Origin: UBA961 sp014191195
Lineage (GTDB): Bacteria > Bacteroidota > Ignavibacteria > Kapaibacteriales > UBA961
Reading direction: 5' to 3'
Length of the DNA stretch: 64,000 nucleotides
Assembly (NCBI GenBank): GCA_964204605.1
Contig: OZ123195.1
Location: forward strand, 930,001 to 994,000
The translations under genes were made by a program, and so were the position numbers. Of this stretch, positions 25,864 to 35,500 are shown one piece after another. The notes under the pieces were generated by a model that ran no database searches, was not told where the DNA came from, and saw nothing but the letters and a program-made list of their open reading frames with translations. Position 1 is the stretch's first letter. Each line of letters begins with the position of its first letter.

Positions 25864-27147
25864 TTACAACTCTGACTTATACACTTGATTATTGTTGAAA
25901 ATAAATGCAGGTTTTCCTAGTAATTTCCAATTATCGAAAGGTGTATTAACAGATTTTGATTTCATATTTTTAGTATTTACTGTCCATTCAGCTTGTTTAT
26001 CGAATATAGTAATACATGCATATTCACCTTTTTCTAAACTAGGATGCTTTATTTGTAGGATATTTCTTGGTCCAGTTGATAATAAATAAACAAATCTGTC
26101 TAAAGAAATTAATTTACTATTAACTAAAAACTGAAAAGCCAATCCAATGCATGTTTCTATACCAGTAATTCCATTTGCTGCTATTGCTAGTTCGCAGTTT
26201 TTTTCGTGTATTGCATGAGGAGCATGATCTGTAGCGATTGCATCTATTGTACCATCTTGCAAGCCTGTTAATATTGCGTCTATATCTGATTGCTCTCTTA
26301 ATGGTGGATTCATCTTTGCATGGGTTCCATACTCTAGCACGGCTTTATCGGTTAAGATAAAATGATGTGGAGTTACTTCGCAACTAATACGTTGTCCTTT
26401 TGCTTTAGCTTCTCTTACCAATTGCACACTGCCTTCTGTGCTTAAATGGGATACATGATAACGTCTATTGCCACAATAAGCTGCCAATTGAATATCTCTA
26501 GATACGATAATCTCTTCTGCTACAGTTGGGTATCCTTTTAATCCTAAATCAGCTGATACTGTCCCTTCATGAATAACAAAGTTTTTTGTAAGACTATGTT
26601 CTTCGCAATGCTGTGTTAATAAGGCATCAAATGGAGCTACATAGTCAAATGCTATTCTCATCATTTCTGCATTCTCAATGCAAGAGCCATCATCAGAAAA
26701 CATGATTGCTCCAGCATCAATTAAATCAATCATCGGTGATAATAGTTTTCCTTCTCTTCCAATTGTAGTAGCGGCACAAACATGTACATTTACTATATTA
26801 TCTTTTGCTCTGTTTTTAACATATTCAAGATTAATTTTACTATCTAAAGCTGGGAGAGTATTTGGCATACATACAATATCAGTAAATCCTCCATTAGCTG
26901 CTGCTAAAGTTCCAGATTCTATCGTCTCTTTATATTCTTGGCCTGGCTCTCTTAAATGAACATGCATATCTACAAATCCAGGTGCGGCAATGAGATGAGA
27001 TGCTTCAATGTGGATTGTATCTTGAGGTATTTCAATGTGTTCTTTAGACGAATGAAGTATCATTCCTTGTTCAATCAATATATTTCTATGTTCATGTATT
27101 CCCATATGAGGGTCAACCACTAATATATTTTCAAAGAAATATCGCAT
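25864..27147 (-). CDS. pyrC: Dihydroorotase
   Basis: A 427-residue class I dihydroorotase of pyrimidine synthesis, converting carbamoyl-aspartate to dihydroorotate in the cytoplasm. The metal-binding HVH motif is in FVDMHVHLREPGQEY (His62 and His64), with ISCEVTPHHF in the middle and the catalytic aspartate segment ATDHAPH near 305-311. Length fits the class I (amidohydrolase) family. It is the last gene of an operon with rnhB three bases upstream. Confidence 0.94.
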   Translation of the reverse strand: MRYFFENILVVDPHMGIHEHRNILIEQGMILHSSKEHIEIPQDTIHIEASHLIAAPGFVDMHVHLREPGQEYKETIESGTLAAANGGFTDIVCMPNTLPALDSKINLEYVKNRAKDNIVNVHVCAATTIGREGKLLSPMIDLIDAGAIMFSDDGSCIENAEMMRIAFDYVAPFDALLTQHCEEHSLTKNFVIHEGTVSADLGLKGYPTVAEEIIVSRDIQLAAYCGNRRYHVSHLSTEGSVQLVREAKAKGQRISCEVTPHHFILTDKAVLEYGTHAKMNPPLREQSDIDAILTGLQDGTIDAIATDHAPHAIHEKNCELAIAANGITGIETCIGLAFQFLVNSKLISLDRFVYLLSTGPRNILQIKHPSLEKGEYACITIFDKQAEWTVNTKNMKSKSVNTPFDNWKLLGKPAFIFNNNQVYKSEL

Positions 27148-27150
27148 ATG

Positions 27151-27765
27151 TTAAAGTATTCGTGATAAAAAGGTGTTTCTGTGATATGGGGTTGCACCTA
27201 AGTCTTGTAATGCATTGCGATGTGCTAATGTTCCATATCCTTTGTTTGTTGCAAAATAATAAAGTGAATCGACATGTTTATCTATCTCCACCATTATTTT
27301 ATCTCTTTCAACTTTTGCTAATATTGATGCAGCTGCTATAGAATAACAATGATAATCACCTTTTACTATAGTTGTGTAAGGAATTGTGGAATGTTCAAAA
27401 TAATTACCATCAATTAATGCATGATAAGGATCAATACTTAAACCTTTTAATGCCATACACATCGCTTTTAGTGTAGCTTTTCTAATATTAATCTTATCAA
27501 TTTCATGATGATCAATTATCCCAAATGAATATGATAAAGCCCTTTGTTTTAAGATTTCAGCTATTTTTTCTCTTTCTTTAGATGATAACATTTTAGAATC
27601 AATACAACCTATATCATTTATAGAACCTATTGGCAATATCAGGGCACAAGCTACAACTGGTCCAGCTAATGCACCCCTACCAACTTCGTCTATTCCTGCT
27701 ACTAATAAGGAATCTTTCCAGAACGGAATTTCATAGATATGTGATGGAATTTCTTTTTTTACCAT
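27151..27765 (-). CDS. rnhB: Ribonuclease HII
   Basis: A 204-residue RNase HII that removes ribonucleotides from RNA:DNA hybrids. The active-site start GIDEVGRGALAGPVV carries the catalytic Asp26-Glu27 pair, and ALIDGN and KGDYHCYSIAAASILAK are the expected later motifs with the third acidic residue. It ends in a typical ATPYHRNTF tail. It is embedded between folE (two bases upstream) and pyrC (three bases downstream). Confidence 0.94.
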   Translation of the reverse strand: MVKKEIPSHIYEIPFWKDSLLVAGIDEVGRGALAGPVVACALILPIGSINDIGCIDSKMLSSKEREKIAEILKQRALSYSFGIIDHHEIDKINIRKATLKAMCMALKGLSIDPYHALIDGNYFEHSTIPYTTIVKGDYHCYSIAAASILAKVERDKIMVEIDKHVDSLYYFATNKGYGTLAHRNALQDLGATPYHRNTFLSRIL

Positions 27766-27767
27766 TA

Positions 27768-28517
27768 TTAATCTAATAAATTCAAGAATTCATTTCTTAG
27801 TGAAAAATCTTCTCTTAATCCACCACGCATTACTGAAGTTACCATTTCTGCTCTCTCTTCAGATTCAGATACGCCTCTGGCAATCATGCAATAATGTTTT
27901 GATTTTATAACAACTCCTAAAGCTTTTGGATGAATTGTTTCAGTTACAAAATCTGCAATTTGTTCTCCCAATTCCTCTTGAATTTGCCCTCTTCTGGAGA
28001 ACCAATCAACAATTCTTGTCAATTTAGATAATCCTAAAACAAAATCTCCAGGGATATAACCTATAGAGCAAGTTCCTGCTATTGGCTGCCAATGATGAGA
28101 ACACACACTCATTACTGTAATATTTTTACTGATCACCAACTCGTCTACATGTTTTCGATTTGGAAATACGGTGATTTTTGGGGCTGCATTGAATCTTCCT
28201 ACAAATAACTCATTCACCCACATTTTTGCTAATCTATGAGGTGTATTGGTACTATTAGGATCATTCCTATCAATTCTAAGTATATCAAATACTTCTGAGA
28301 ATTTTTCTTTTAACTGAATAATCATCTCATCTTTTTCTTCAGATGAAACCGATGAATTACCATTTGCATCAAATAAATGATATCCCTTGCTATTAATTTT
28401 AGGGAAAATCTCTTTGCTAAATTCATCAATTAAAGCATGATGTTCAATCATCATATCTTCTATGTCACTGGGCATAGTGTATGAAGATAATATCTTATTA
28501 TTAATTGTTTTTTTCAT
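27768..28517 (-). CDS. folE: GTP cyclohydrolase I
   Basis: A 249-residue type I GTP cyclohydrolase converting GTP to dihydroneopterin triphosphate, the entry to folate, biopterin or queuosine. Zinc and catalytic residues are present in VCSHHWQPI (Cys and two His) and SKHYCMIARGV (His and Cys), and GLSKLTRIVDWFSRRGQ is the family signature. The first roughly 60 residues are an extension beyond the conserved core; the usual CEHH is CSHH here. Its start overlaps the last base of the pterin synthase gene, so the two are translationally linked. Confidence 0.93.
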   Translation of the reverse strand: MKKTINNKILSSYTMPSDIEDMMIEHHALIDEFSKEIFPKINSKGYHLFDANGNSSVSSEEKDEMIIQLKEKFSEVFDILRIDRNDPNSTNTPHRLAKMWVNELFVGRFNAAPKITVFPNRKHVDELVISKNITVMSVCSHHWQPIAGTCSIGYIPGDFVLGLSKLTRIVDWFSRRGQIQEELGEQIADFVTETIHPKALGVVIKSKHYCMIARGVSESEERAEMVTSVMRGGLREDFSLRNEFLNLLD

Positions 28518-28975
28518 TAATTATCTACCAAATTTGATTCTACAGTAGTATAAATGGGAATTGTTATTGGATCACCAAAATATTCAACAAAGTTTTGATC
28601 GGATTCAAATAATTTGATTGAATGGAGTTTACCTTGCATGATGTATGGATCTAAGATTCGCCAAAAGCTTACTGCAATATTTTCTGCTGTAGGTATGATA
28701 CCTTGTAAAAAGTCTACATCATAATTTAAATGCTTATGATCTACTTTATCGACAATATGTAAATCAAGTAAATCACGCAAGTATTTTAAGTCAATTACAT
28801 AGCCAGTTTCTGGGTCAGGTACGCCTTTGACAGTAACTTCTAAGGTGTAATTGTGTCCATGACCATTAAGATTGTTACATTTGTCAAAAATTAGATTATT
28901 TTTCTCTGGTTCAAACGTTGGATTATACAATCTATGAGACGCAGAGAAATGCATTTTTCTTGTTACATATACCAT
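28517..28975 (-). CDS. 6-pyruvoyl-tetrahydropterin synthase / QueD family protein
   Basis: A 152-residue T-fold pterin synthase acting on dihydroneopterin triphosphate, the product of the next gene. The zinc histidines are in FSASHRLYNP and NGHGHNY; the catalytic cysteine precedes in FDKCNNLNGHGH, and the Asp-His pair is in VDHKHLNYDVDF. The CNN-NGHGHNY spacing looks closer to the animal/biopterin (PTPS-II) type than to E. coli QueD, so the product may be a tetrahydropterin rather than carboxytetrahydropterin; the class is not settled by eye. First gene of a four-gene operon with folE, rnhB and pyrC. Confidence 0.88.
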   Translation of the reverse strand: MVYVTRKMHFSASHRLYNPTFEPEKNNLIFDKCNNLNGHGHNYTLEVTVKGVPDPETGYVIDLKYLRDLLDLHIVDKVDHKHLNYDVDFLQGIIPTAENIAVSFWRILDPYIMQGKLHSIKLFESDQNFVEYFGDPITIPIYTTVESNLVDN

Positions 28976-29117
28976 ATGTGTTTTCTCGTATAATGATCTT
29001 ATGACTCAAATAACAGTGATGATTTCACTATAGTTTCATTTTTTTTTACTTGGCAAAAATAATCAATAGACTGAACCGACACTCTGCTAGCTAAAGATTA
29101 TCTATACGGATACCAAT

Positions 29118-29891
29118 ATGAAACAGTATACTTTCTCAATTTTTCGTCTATTCTCACTCATTGTGATTATTCCTTTTCTTACTTATGCTTCTACCGATAA
29201 TTCATCATCAATGTTGCTTCAAGAAGTTATGAAAGCAAGGAATACAGATCTAAAAAGCATAGAAATGAATGCTGATTTAACTGTTACAATGCAAGGGCAA
29301 ACAAATAATGCGCAATGTGAATTTATCATGCTGGGTAAAGATTCCTTAAGTATGCATATTACAGGGCCATTTGGGTTTAGTGTCGCTAAATTATTCGCTA
29401 GTTCAGAATATTTTTTGTTTTTAGATAATTTACAAGGACGCGCAATCGAAGGAATACCAAATGCTGATAATTTATCAAAAGTGACATTTATACCTTTGTC
29501 ATTTAACGACTATGTATCACTTCTAAGAGCTGAAATTCCAGGTAATGCTGCAGAGTATATTCGCCTTTCAGATTATGCAGATTCTAACTCTATTTTGTAT
29601 AAAAAACCACATTCACTTGGTGGCATAGAATTTGTACTTTGTTCTAAAACTGATGGATTAATAAAACAATATCAAAGAAAAAATGCCGAGGGTATAACGG
29701 AAATTTCTGTTATATATAGCGGATACCAACAATATGATTCTATTATGATACCAAAAAATGTTACTCTTTCTGTTCCTACCAAGGAAATTCTCATGAAAAT
29801 TGAAGCACAAAATATAAAAGTCAATAATAACATTTCTACTGCCATGAGATTTAAAGTGCCTTCTTCTATCAATATCTTAAAAATGGAGTAA
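29118..29891 (+). CDS. DUF4292 LolB-like envelope protein
   Basis: A 257-residue exported protein with an N-terminal signal peptide (ending near FLTYAST). The pattern of amphipathic strands (MNADLTVTMQGQTNNAQCEF; MHITGPFGFSVAKLFAS; GIPNADNL) fits DUF4292, a LolA/LolB-like fold predicted to carry lipoproteins or lipids between membranes. The adjacent lptD gene, 11 bases downstream, supports a job in outer-membrane assembly. Divergently transcribed from the pterin operon. The fold is inferred from pattern; there is no lipobox cysteine at the signal end. Confidence 0.75.
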   Translation: MKQYTFSIFRLFSLIVIIPFLTYASTDNSSSMLLQEVMKARNTDLKSIEMNADLTVTMQGQTNNAQCEFIMLGKDSLSMHITGPFGFSVAKLFASSEYFLFLDNLQGRAIEGIPNADNLSKVTFIPLSFNDYVSLLRAEIPGNAAEYIRLSDYADSNSILYKKPHSLGGIEFVLCSKTDGLIKQYQRKNAEGITEISVIYSGYQQYDSIMIPKNVTLSVPTKEILMKIEAQNIKVNNNISTAMRFKVPSSINILKME

Positions 29892-29902
29892 TCATTACAT
29901 AG

Positions 29903-32476
29903 ATGATTATTCGCTTACAATCATATTCCATTTTTAGTATATGTTTTCTTTTAGCTTGTATGCTTAACAATAGTATGCAGGCTTTTCCTGTTTTAACTGA
30001 TTCTACAAAACAGATTCAAGACACTTTACTATTATCTGCATCTGCTCAACAATCAAAAGGGATTGATTCAACAGTAAGCTATTCTGCTAGGGACAGTGTT
30101 GTGCTTTTTATTAAAAAAAAGAAAATGAATCTTAATGGAGACGCTGAAATAACATTGAAAAAACAAGAATTAAAAGCAGAACATATAGAATTAGATTTTA
30201 ATCTTTCACTTCTAAAAGCAGAAGGTTTAAAAGATTCTACAGGAAAAGTGTATGGATTTCCAAAGTTCAATGATAATGGAGAAGAGTTTATAGGGGAAAA
30301 GATTTTATTTAATCTGGAGACGAAAAAAGGTACTATTACCATGGGCGAAACCAAAGCTGATGAAGGTGGATTTTTCTTTGGTTCTAAAGTAAAGAAGATG
30401 TCCGAAAATTCTTTATTCATTCAAAATGGATGCTATACTACTTGTACTAAACCTCATCCTCATTTTTATTTTGGATCTCCTTCTATGAAAGTTGTTGTGA
30501 ATGATAAGATATTCATGGATCCAATCATGCTGTATGTTGAGGATGTTCCTGTTTTTATTATTCCCTTCGGTTTATATTTTCCTAATAAAACCGGAAGATC
30601 ATCTGGCGTTTTAGTTAATCCTCCATATTTTTCAACAGTTGATGGAGTAGTATTCCAAAACTTAGGGTATTACTTTGCATTAAGTGATTATTTCGACGCT
30701 CAATTAACTGCAGACTTATTTAGTAAAACTGGTTTTTTGATTAGAAATTCTTGGCGATATAATGTTTCGAATCAGTTAACTGGCTCTTTATCATTGGAAT
30801 ATGGTCGACGTAGGCTAAATCAAGATTCTCCTCTTACAGATAATTGGCGTATCATCGGCAATCATAATCATATTCTAAGTCCGCAAACACGCATAAATGC
30901 CTCCGTAAATATTGCAACTCAGTCTTTTAATAATCGTTTTGCAACTGATCTAAATCAAAGAATCCAACAATCATTATTTTCTAATGCTGGATATTCAACA
31001 AGTTTTGATAATGGTAGCAGTTTAGGCATTGATATTTCAAGTACGCAGAATATTGTTACGAAGGAATATAATATAAATCCGAATTTTAGTTTTAATGTAC
31101 CAACCTTTTTTCCTGTAAAAAAACTGATCTCTGGAAATTCTTGGTTGTCTGATATTGGCATTTCTTACTTTGTTAGAGGTGCCCTAACTCAAAATCACAG
31201 CAGAAATATCATTCCTGCAACATCTGATACTAGTTTTTCTGATTTTTCTACTGCAGTTATCAGGCATAATCCCTCTATCAGTATATCACCAAAACTTGGG
31301 TATTTTTCTATTACTCCAAGTATTTCCTATAGTGAAAATTGGTTCTTTAGAAAATTAAACCGGACAATGAATCCTAATGATTCTACAATAGAAGAGAGTT
31401 TTATTTCTAGTATATCTCCTCTTAGAGAGTTTTCCTATCAATTTGCCCTTGGAATTAGTACTAGACTTTTTGGTATTATAAAGCCAAATATCGCTGGGAT
31501 AAATGCTTTAAGACACACATTAACTCCGTCTTTTAGTATTTCATTTTCACCTGAATACTCTTCTTCAACTTCTGAAAACATTAAAAGTTATTTTGATTAT
31601 ACCAGAAATAAACAAATAGAATATTCTCTCTATGAAAAAGATGGTGGTAGAGGCCCCAATATGACTTCTACATTATTTAATTATAGTTTTAGCAATCGAT
31701 TTGAAGCTAAAATTTCTCAGGGCGATTCTGCTGAAAAGAATATAGATCTACTCCAATTAGATATTCAAGGAAATTATAATCCTCAATTGGATTCATTGCG
31801 TTTTAGTTCTATCAATACTTCATTTAGAACTATATCATTAGGCAAATTTAATCTGAATGGCAGCGCTGGATTTACTCTTTACGATGATGCTATAAATACC
31901 CAAGGAATTAAAGTACCATCCAGTAGATTTCTTCAAGAATCAGGAAAAGGATTAATCAGGCTCACCTATTTTACAGCAAATATTTCTACAAATTTTTCAT
32001 CTGGAACTTTTTCAAATAAAATTTCACAGAATGATAGCTCTGATATCTTGCAAGATAATGTAGGCGATAGATTCTCTAGAAGAATAAATGAAGTAAAAAG
32101 TGATTTTGATTATTATGGAGAAAATGGACGAGGATATTCTGCTATTTCTATTCCTTGGACATTGAATGGTAGCTTAACCTACAATTATAATGAACCTGTG
32201 CAAGGCCAGATTATTGAAAGATGTGATATAAGAGCAGATTTTAGTGTTAATCTAACTCCAACCTGGACGATAAAAAGTGCTTTGAATTATGATCTCATCT
32301 ATAATAATATTATTGCACCAAGTATCTCTATTACCAAAGACTTAGATTGTTGGGAATTATCTGCTAATTGGTTCCCTTCTGGTTATAACCAGGGTTTTAT
32401 TCTACGCTTTGGAGCTAAAGCTTCACAATTAAGAGATATGGCAATTACAAAAAGGAATCTTCCTGCATATCGATAA
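29903..32476 (+). CDS. lptD: LPS assembly outer-membrane protein LptD-like
   Basis: An 857-residue outer-membrane protein with a signal peptide (ending NSMQAFP), a periplasmic OstA-like N domain (about 65-200: MNLNGDAEITLKKQELKAEHI) and a long C-terminal beta-barrel. Family landmarks are CYTTC near 174-178, IPFGLYFPNKTGRSSGVL and the repeated alternating strands to the C-terminal LRFGAKAS end. In LPS-containing bacteria LptD inserts lipopolysaccharide into the outer leaflet with LptE. The gene ends at a strong hairpin terminator. No lptA or lptE is nearby. Confidence 0.87.
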   Translation: MIIRLQSYSIFSICFLLACMLNNSMQAFPVLTDSTKQIQDTLLLSASAQQSKGIDSTVSYSARDSVVLFIKKKKMNLNGDAEITLKKQELKAEHIELDFNLSLLKAEGLKDSTGKVYGFPKFNDNGEEFIGEKILFNLETKKGTITMGETKADEGGFFFGSKVKKMSENSLFIQNGCYTTCTKPHPHFYFGSPSMKVVVNDKIFMDPIMLYVEDVPVFIIPFGLYFPNKTGRSSGVLVNPPYFSTVDGVVFQNLGYYFALSDYFDAQLTADLFSKTGFLIRNSWRYNVSNQLTGSLSLEYGRRRLNQDSPLTDNWRIIGNHNHILSPQTRINASVNIATQSFNNRFATDLNQRIQQSLFSNAGYSTSFDNGSSLGIDISSTQNIVTKEYNINPNFSFNVPTFFPVKKLISGNSWLSDIGISYFVRGALTQNHSRNIIPATSDTSFSDFSTAVIRHNPSISISPKLGYFSITPSISYSENWFFRKLNRTMNPNDSTIEESFISSISPLREFSYQFALGISTRLFGIIKPNIAGINALRHTLTPSFSISFSPEYSSSTSENIKSYFDYTRNKQIEYSLYEKDGGRGPNMTSTLFNYSFSNRFEAKISQGDSAEKNIDLLQLDIQGNYNPQLDSLRFSSINTSFRTISLGKFNLNGSAGFTLYDDAINTQGIKVPSSRFLQESGKGLIRLTYFTANISTNFSSGTFSNKISQNDSSDILQDNVGDRFSRRINEVKSDFDYYGENGRGYSAISIPWTLNGSLTYNYNEPVQGQIIERCDIRADFSVNLTPTWTIKSALNYDLIYNNIIAPSISITKDLDCWELSANWFPSGYNQGFILRFGAKASQLRDMAITKRNLPAYR

Positions 32477-32484
32477 TTATATAA

Positions 32485-32524
32485 AAAAAGCCCCCAAAAG
32501 TGTTTGGCTTTTTGGGGGCTTTTT
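32485..32524. terminator. Bidirectional intrinsic terminator
   Basis: A perfect 15-base-pair inverted repeat (32485-32499 with 32510-32524) with a C5/G5 core, a ten-base loop and A/T runs at both ends. It lies between the convergent lptD and fused 2-oxoglutarate dehydrogenase genes and can serve both strands. Confidence 0.92.
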
Positions 32525-32540
32525 ACAATCTACATTCGAA

Positions 32541-35500
32541 TTATTTAGCAAATGCTGTTTTAAGAATTTGCTGTTTTTGATATTCATGTTTTTTGGCAAA
32601 ACCAGTTGCTGGGCTTGCACCTTCTTCCCTACCAGCATAATTTAAGCGTTGATTAATAGATAAAAGCTCAATTAATCTAGGAGCAACAAAAAACCAAGCA
32701 CCTTGATTTTTAGGTTCTTCCTGTGCCCATACTACAGATATTGCTGCATGATATGTAGACATAATCGCTTGAATCATCTGTTCATGAAATGGATAAATCT
32801 GTTCAATTCTTATAATGGCAACAGAAGAATCTGCACCTATTCTGGCTCTTTCAGCAATTAAATCATAATATATTTTGCCTGAACAGAATATGATTCTTTG
32901 AATAAGTTCAGGTTGTTTGATAGAAGTATCATCTAATATCTCCTTAAAGCCAGAGGTCATAAAATCTGATAATACAGAAATAGGTTTTCTTAATATCTCT
33001 TTAGGAGACATAACAATCAAAGGCTTTCGATATGGTGCAATAACTTGTCTACGTAAAGCATGAAAATACTGTGCAGGCGTAGTAAAATTACAAACGAACA
33101 TATTGTTCTCTGCACATAATTGCAAGAATCTCTCTAATCGAGCACTTGAATGCTCTGGGCCTTGGCCTTCATAACCATGCGGTAATAATAGTGTCAGATT
33201 AGAGTGTTGTCCCCACTTAGCTTCTGCACTTGATATAAACTGATCTATGATTACTTGTGCTCCATTTACAAAGTCACCAAATTGGGCTTCCCATAATGTT
33301 AAGCCATCTGCTAATATTGTAGAATAACCAAATTCAAATCCAAGTACTGCAACTTCGGACAAAGAGCTATTAAAAATACGAAGATGACCTTGCTCTTCTT
33401 TGAGATGATTTAACAAAACAATTTGCTCTTCTGTTTGAAAATCTTTCAAAATTGCATGCCTATGGCTAAAAGTTCCACGTCCACAATCTTGTCCGGACAT
33501 ACGAATGGAATGTCCTGCTAATAACAAAGATCCAAATGCCAGTGCTTCACCCATTGCCCAATCGATAGATGGAGAATCTGATTCAAGCATTTTCGATCTT
33601 TTTGACAATAGATCTACAATTTTAGGATTAGCGGTAAATCCTGCAGGAATATGGGATATTTTATCTACAATTTCTTTAAGAATAGTTGTAGATACTTCGG
33701 TATTAACCGGAGCAAAAATATCAATACCTTCATTCACATTATATGGTTTAACTAAGGCTGCTGTACGGTCTGCAAATGCGGCATTTAAAGAGGTTTTTAC
33801 ATCTAAGACAACTAATTCTAATTCATCGGATGTAAACACTTTTTCTTCTATTAATCGCATTCTATAGAGATGTCTTACGGGTACTTGGGCTTTTATCTTT
33901 TTATACAATAATGGTTGGGTGTAACTTGGTTCATCTGTTTCATTATGTCCATATTTTCGATAGCAGAAAATATCCACAATAACATCATCATTAAATTTTT
34001 GTCTATACTCAAAAGCAAAAATTGCTGATAATCTTACTGCTTCTGGATCATCTCCATTTACATGGATAATTGGAACTTGAAGCATCTTAGCAATATCGCT
34101 TGAATAAGGAGTAGATCTACCTTCATCTGGTGAAGTAGTAAATCCTATTTGATTATTGATAATAACATGGATTGTTCCACCAGTTTTATAGCCTGGTAAT
34201 CGAGACAGATTTAATGTTTCAGGTACAATGCCTTGTCCAGAAAAAGCTGCATCTCCATGCACCAAAATTGGTAAATGACTAGAGCACATTGCATCATTAC
34301 AGCTATCATTTAATGCTCTTGCAATACCTTCTACAACAGGATTTACAGCTTCTAAATGGCTAGGATTAGGTGCCAATATTGCACTCACATATTTTCCATT
34401 TCTCGAAGTAAAAATCCCTGTAGCACCTAAATGATATTTCACATCGCCAGAACCATCAAATGAATTTGGATCATAATTGCCTTCAAATTCATCAAATATT
34501 TTATCATAGGGTTTATTTAAAATATTAGCAAGAACATTTAATCTTCCTCTATGTGCCATGCCCAGAACTACACCTTTAACGCCTGTATCTGCTGCCATTT
34601 CTAAAGTTTTTTCTAAGAAGGTAATCGTTGTTTCTCCACCTTCTAAAGAAAATCTTTTAGATCCTAAATACTTAGTATGCAGATATTGCTCAAACTGTTC
34701 TGCCTGAGTAAGATGCTTGTAAGTATGAAGTCTTTCTTCTTTTGTAAAAGGATAAGAAAATCTTGTTGGTTCTACCCAATTTTGAATATATTTTTCTTTA
34801 ACTGGATCTTGTACATGCATGTATTCGATTCCTAGCTTTCCGCAATAGGTATCCCTTAGCATGTTGATGATAGTTCGAAGAGGCGCTCGATTTATTCCAC
34901 CAATTCCACCTGTATCAAATTCCCTATCTAAATCCCAAATTGTAAATCCGTATGATGCTGGATCTAATTCAGGATAATAATAGCTTTGGAGTCCCAGCGG
35001 ATTTACATCCGCTAAAAAATGGCCTCTTACCCTATATGCATTGATCATCTGGGCTACACATGATTCTTTATCTAATTTCTCAAATTCATCCTGTGACATA
35101 AAAGGATTAATTCGATTATCTTTGGCCCATCGCAAGGGTTCAAAAGGAATATGTAATTGTGCAAAGATTTGATCATAAAAGTATTCTTCGCCAATCATCA
35201 GTTTATGAAGATAAGCTAAAAATTCACCAGATTCTGCACCCTGAATGATTCTATGATCATATGTGCTGGTTACTGTAACTACTTTGCTAATGGCCAGTGT
35301 AGATAATACATCGGGCATTACAGCTTGGAATTCGGCAGGATAATCAATAGATCCAGCCGCAATAATGAGTCCTTGTCCTTCCATCAATCTAGGTACAGAA
35401 GATATTGTTCCTATTGTACCTGGATTTGTTAATGAAACAGTTGCACCTGTCATTTCATCAACACTTAACTTATTATTACGAGCTTTAGATATCAATGAAT

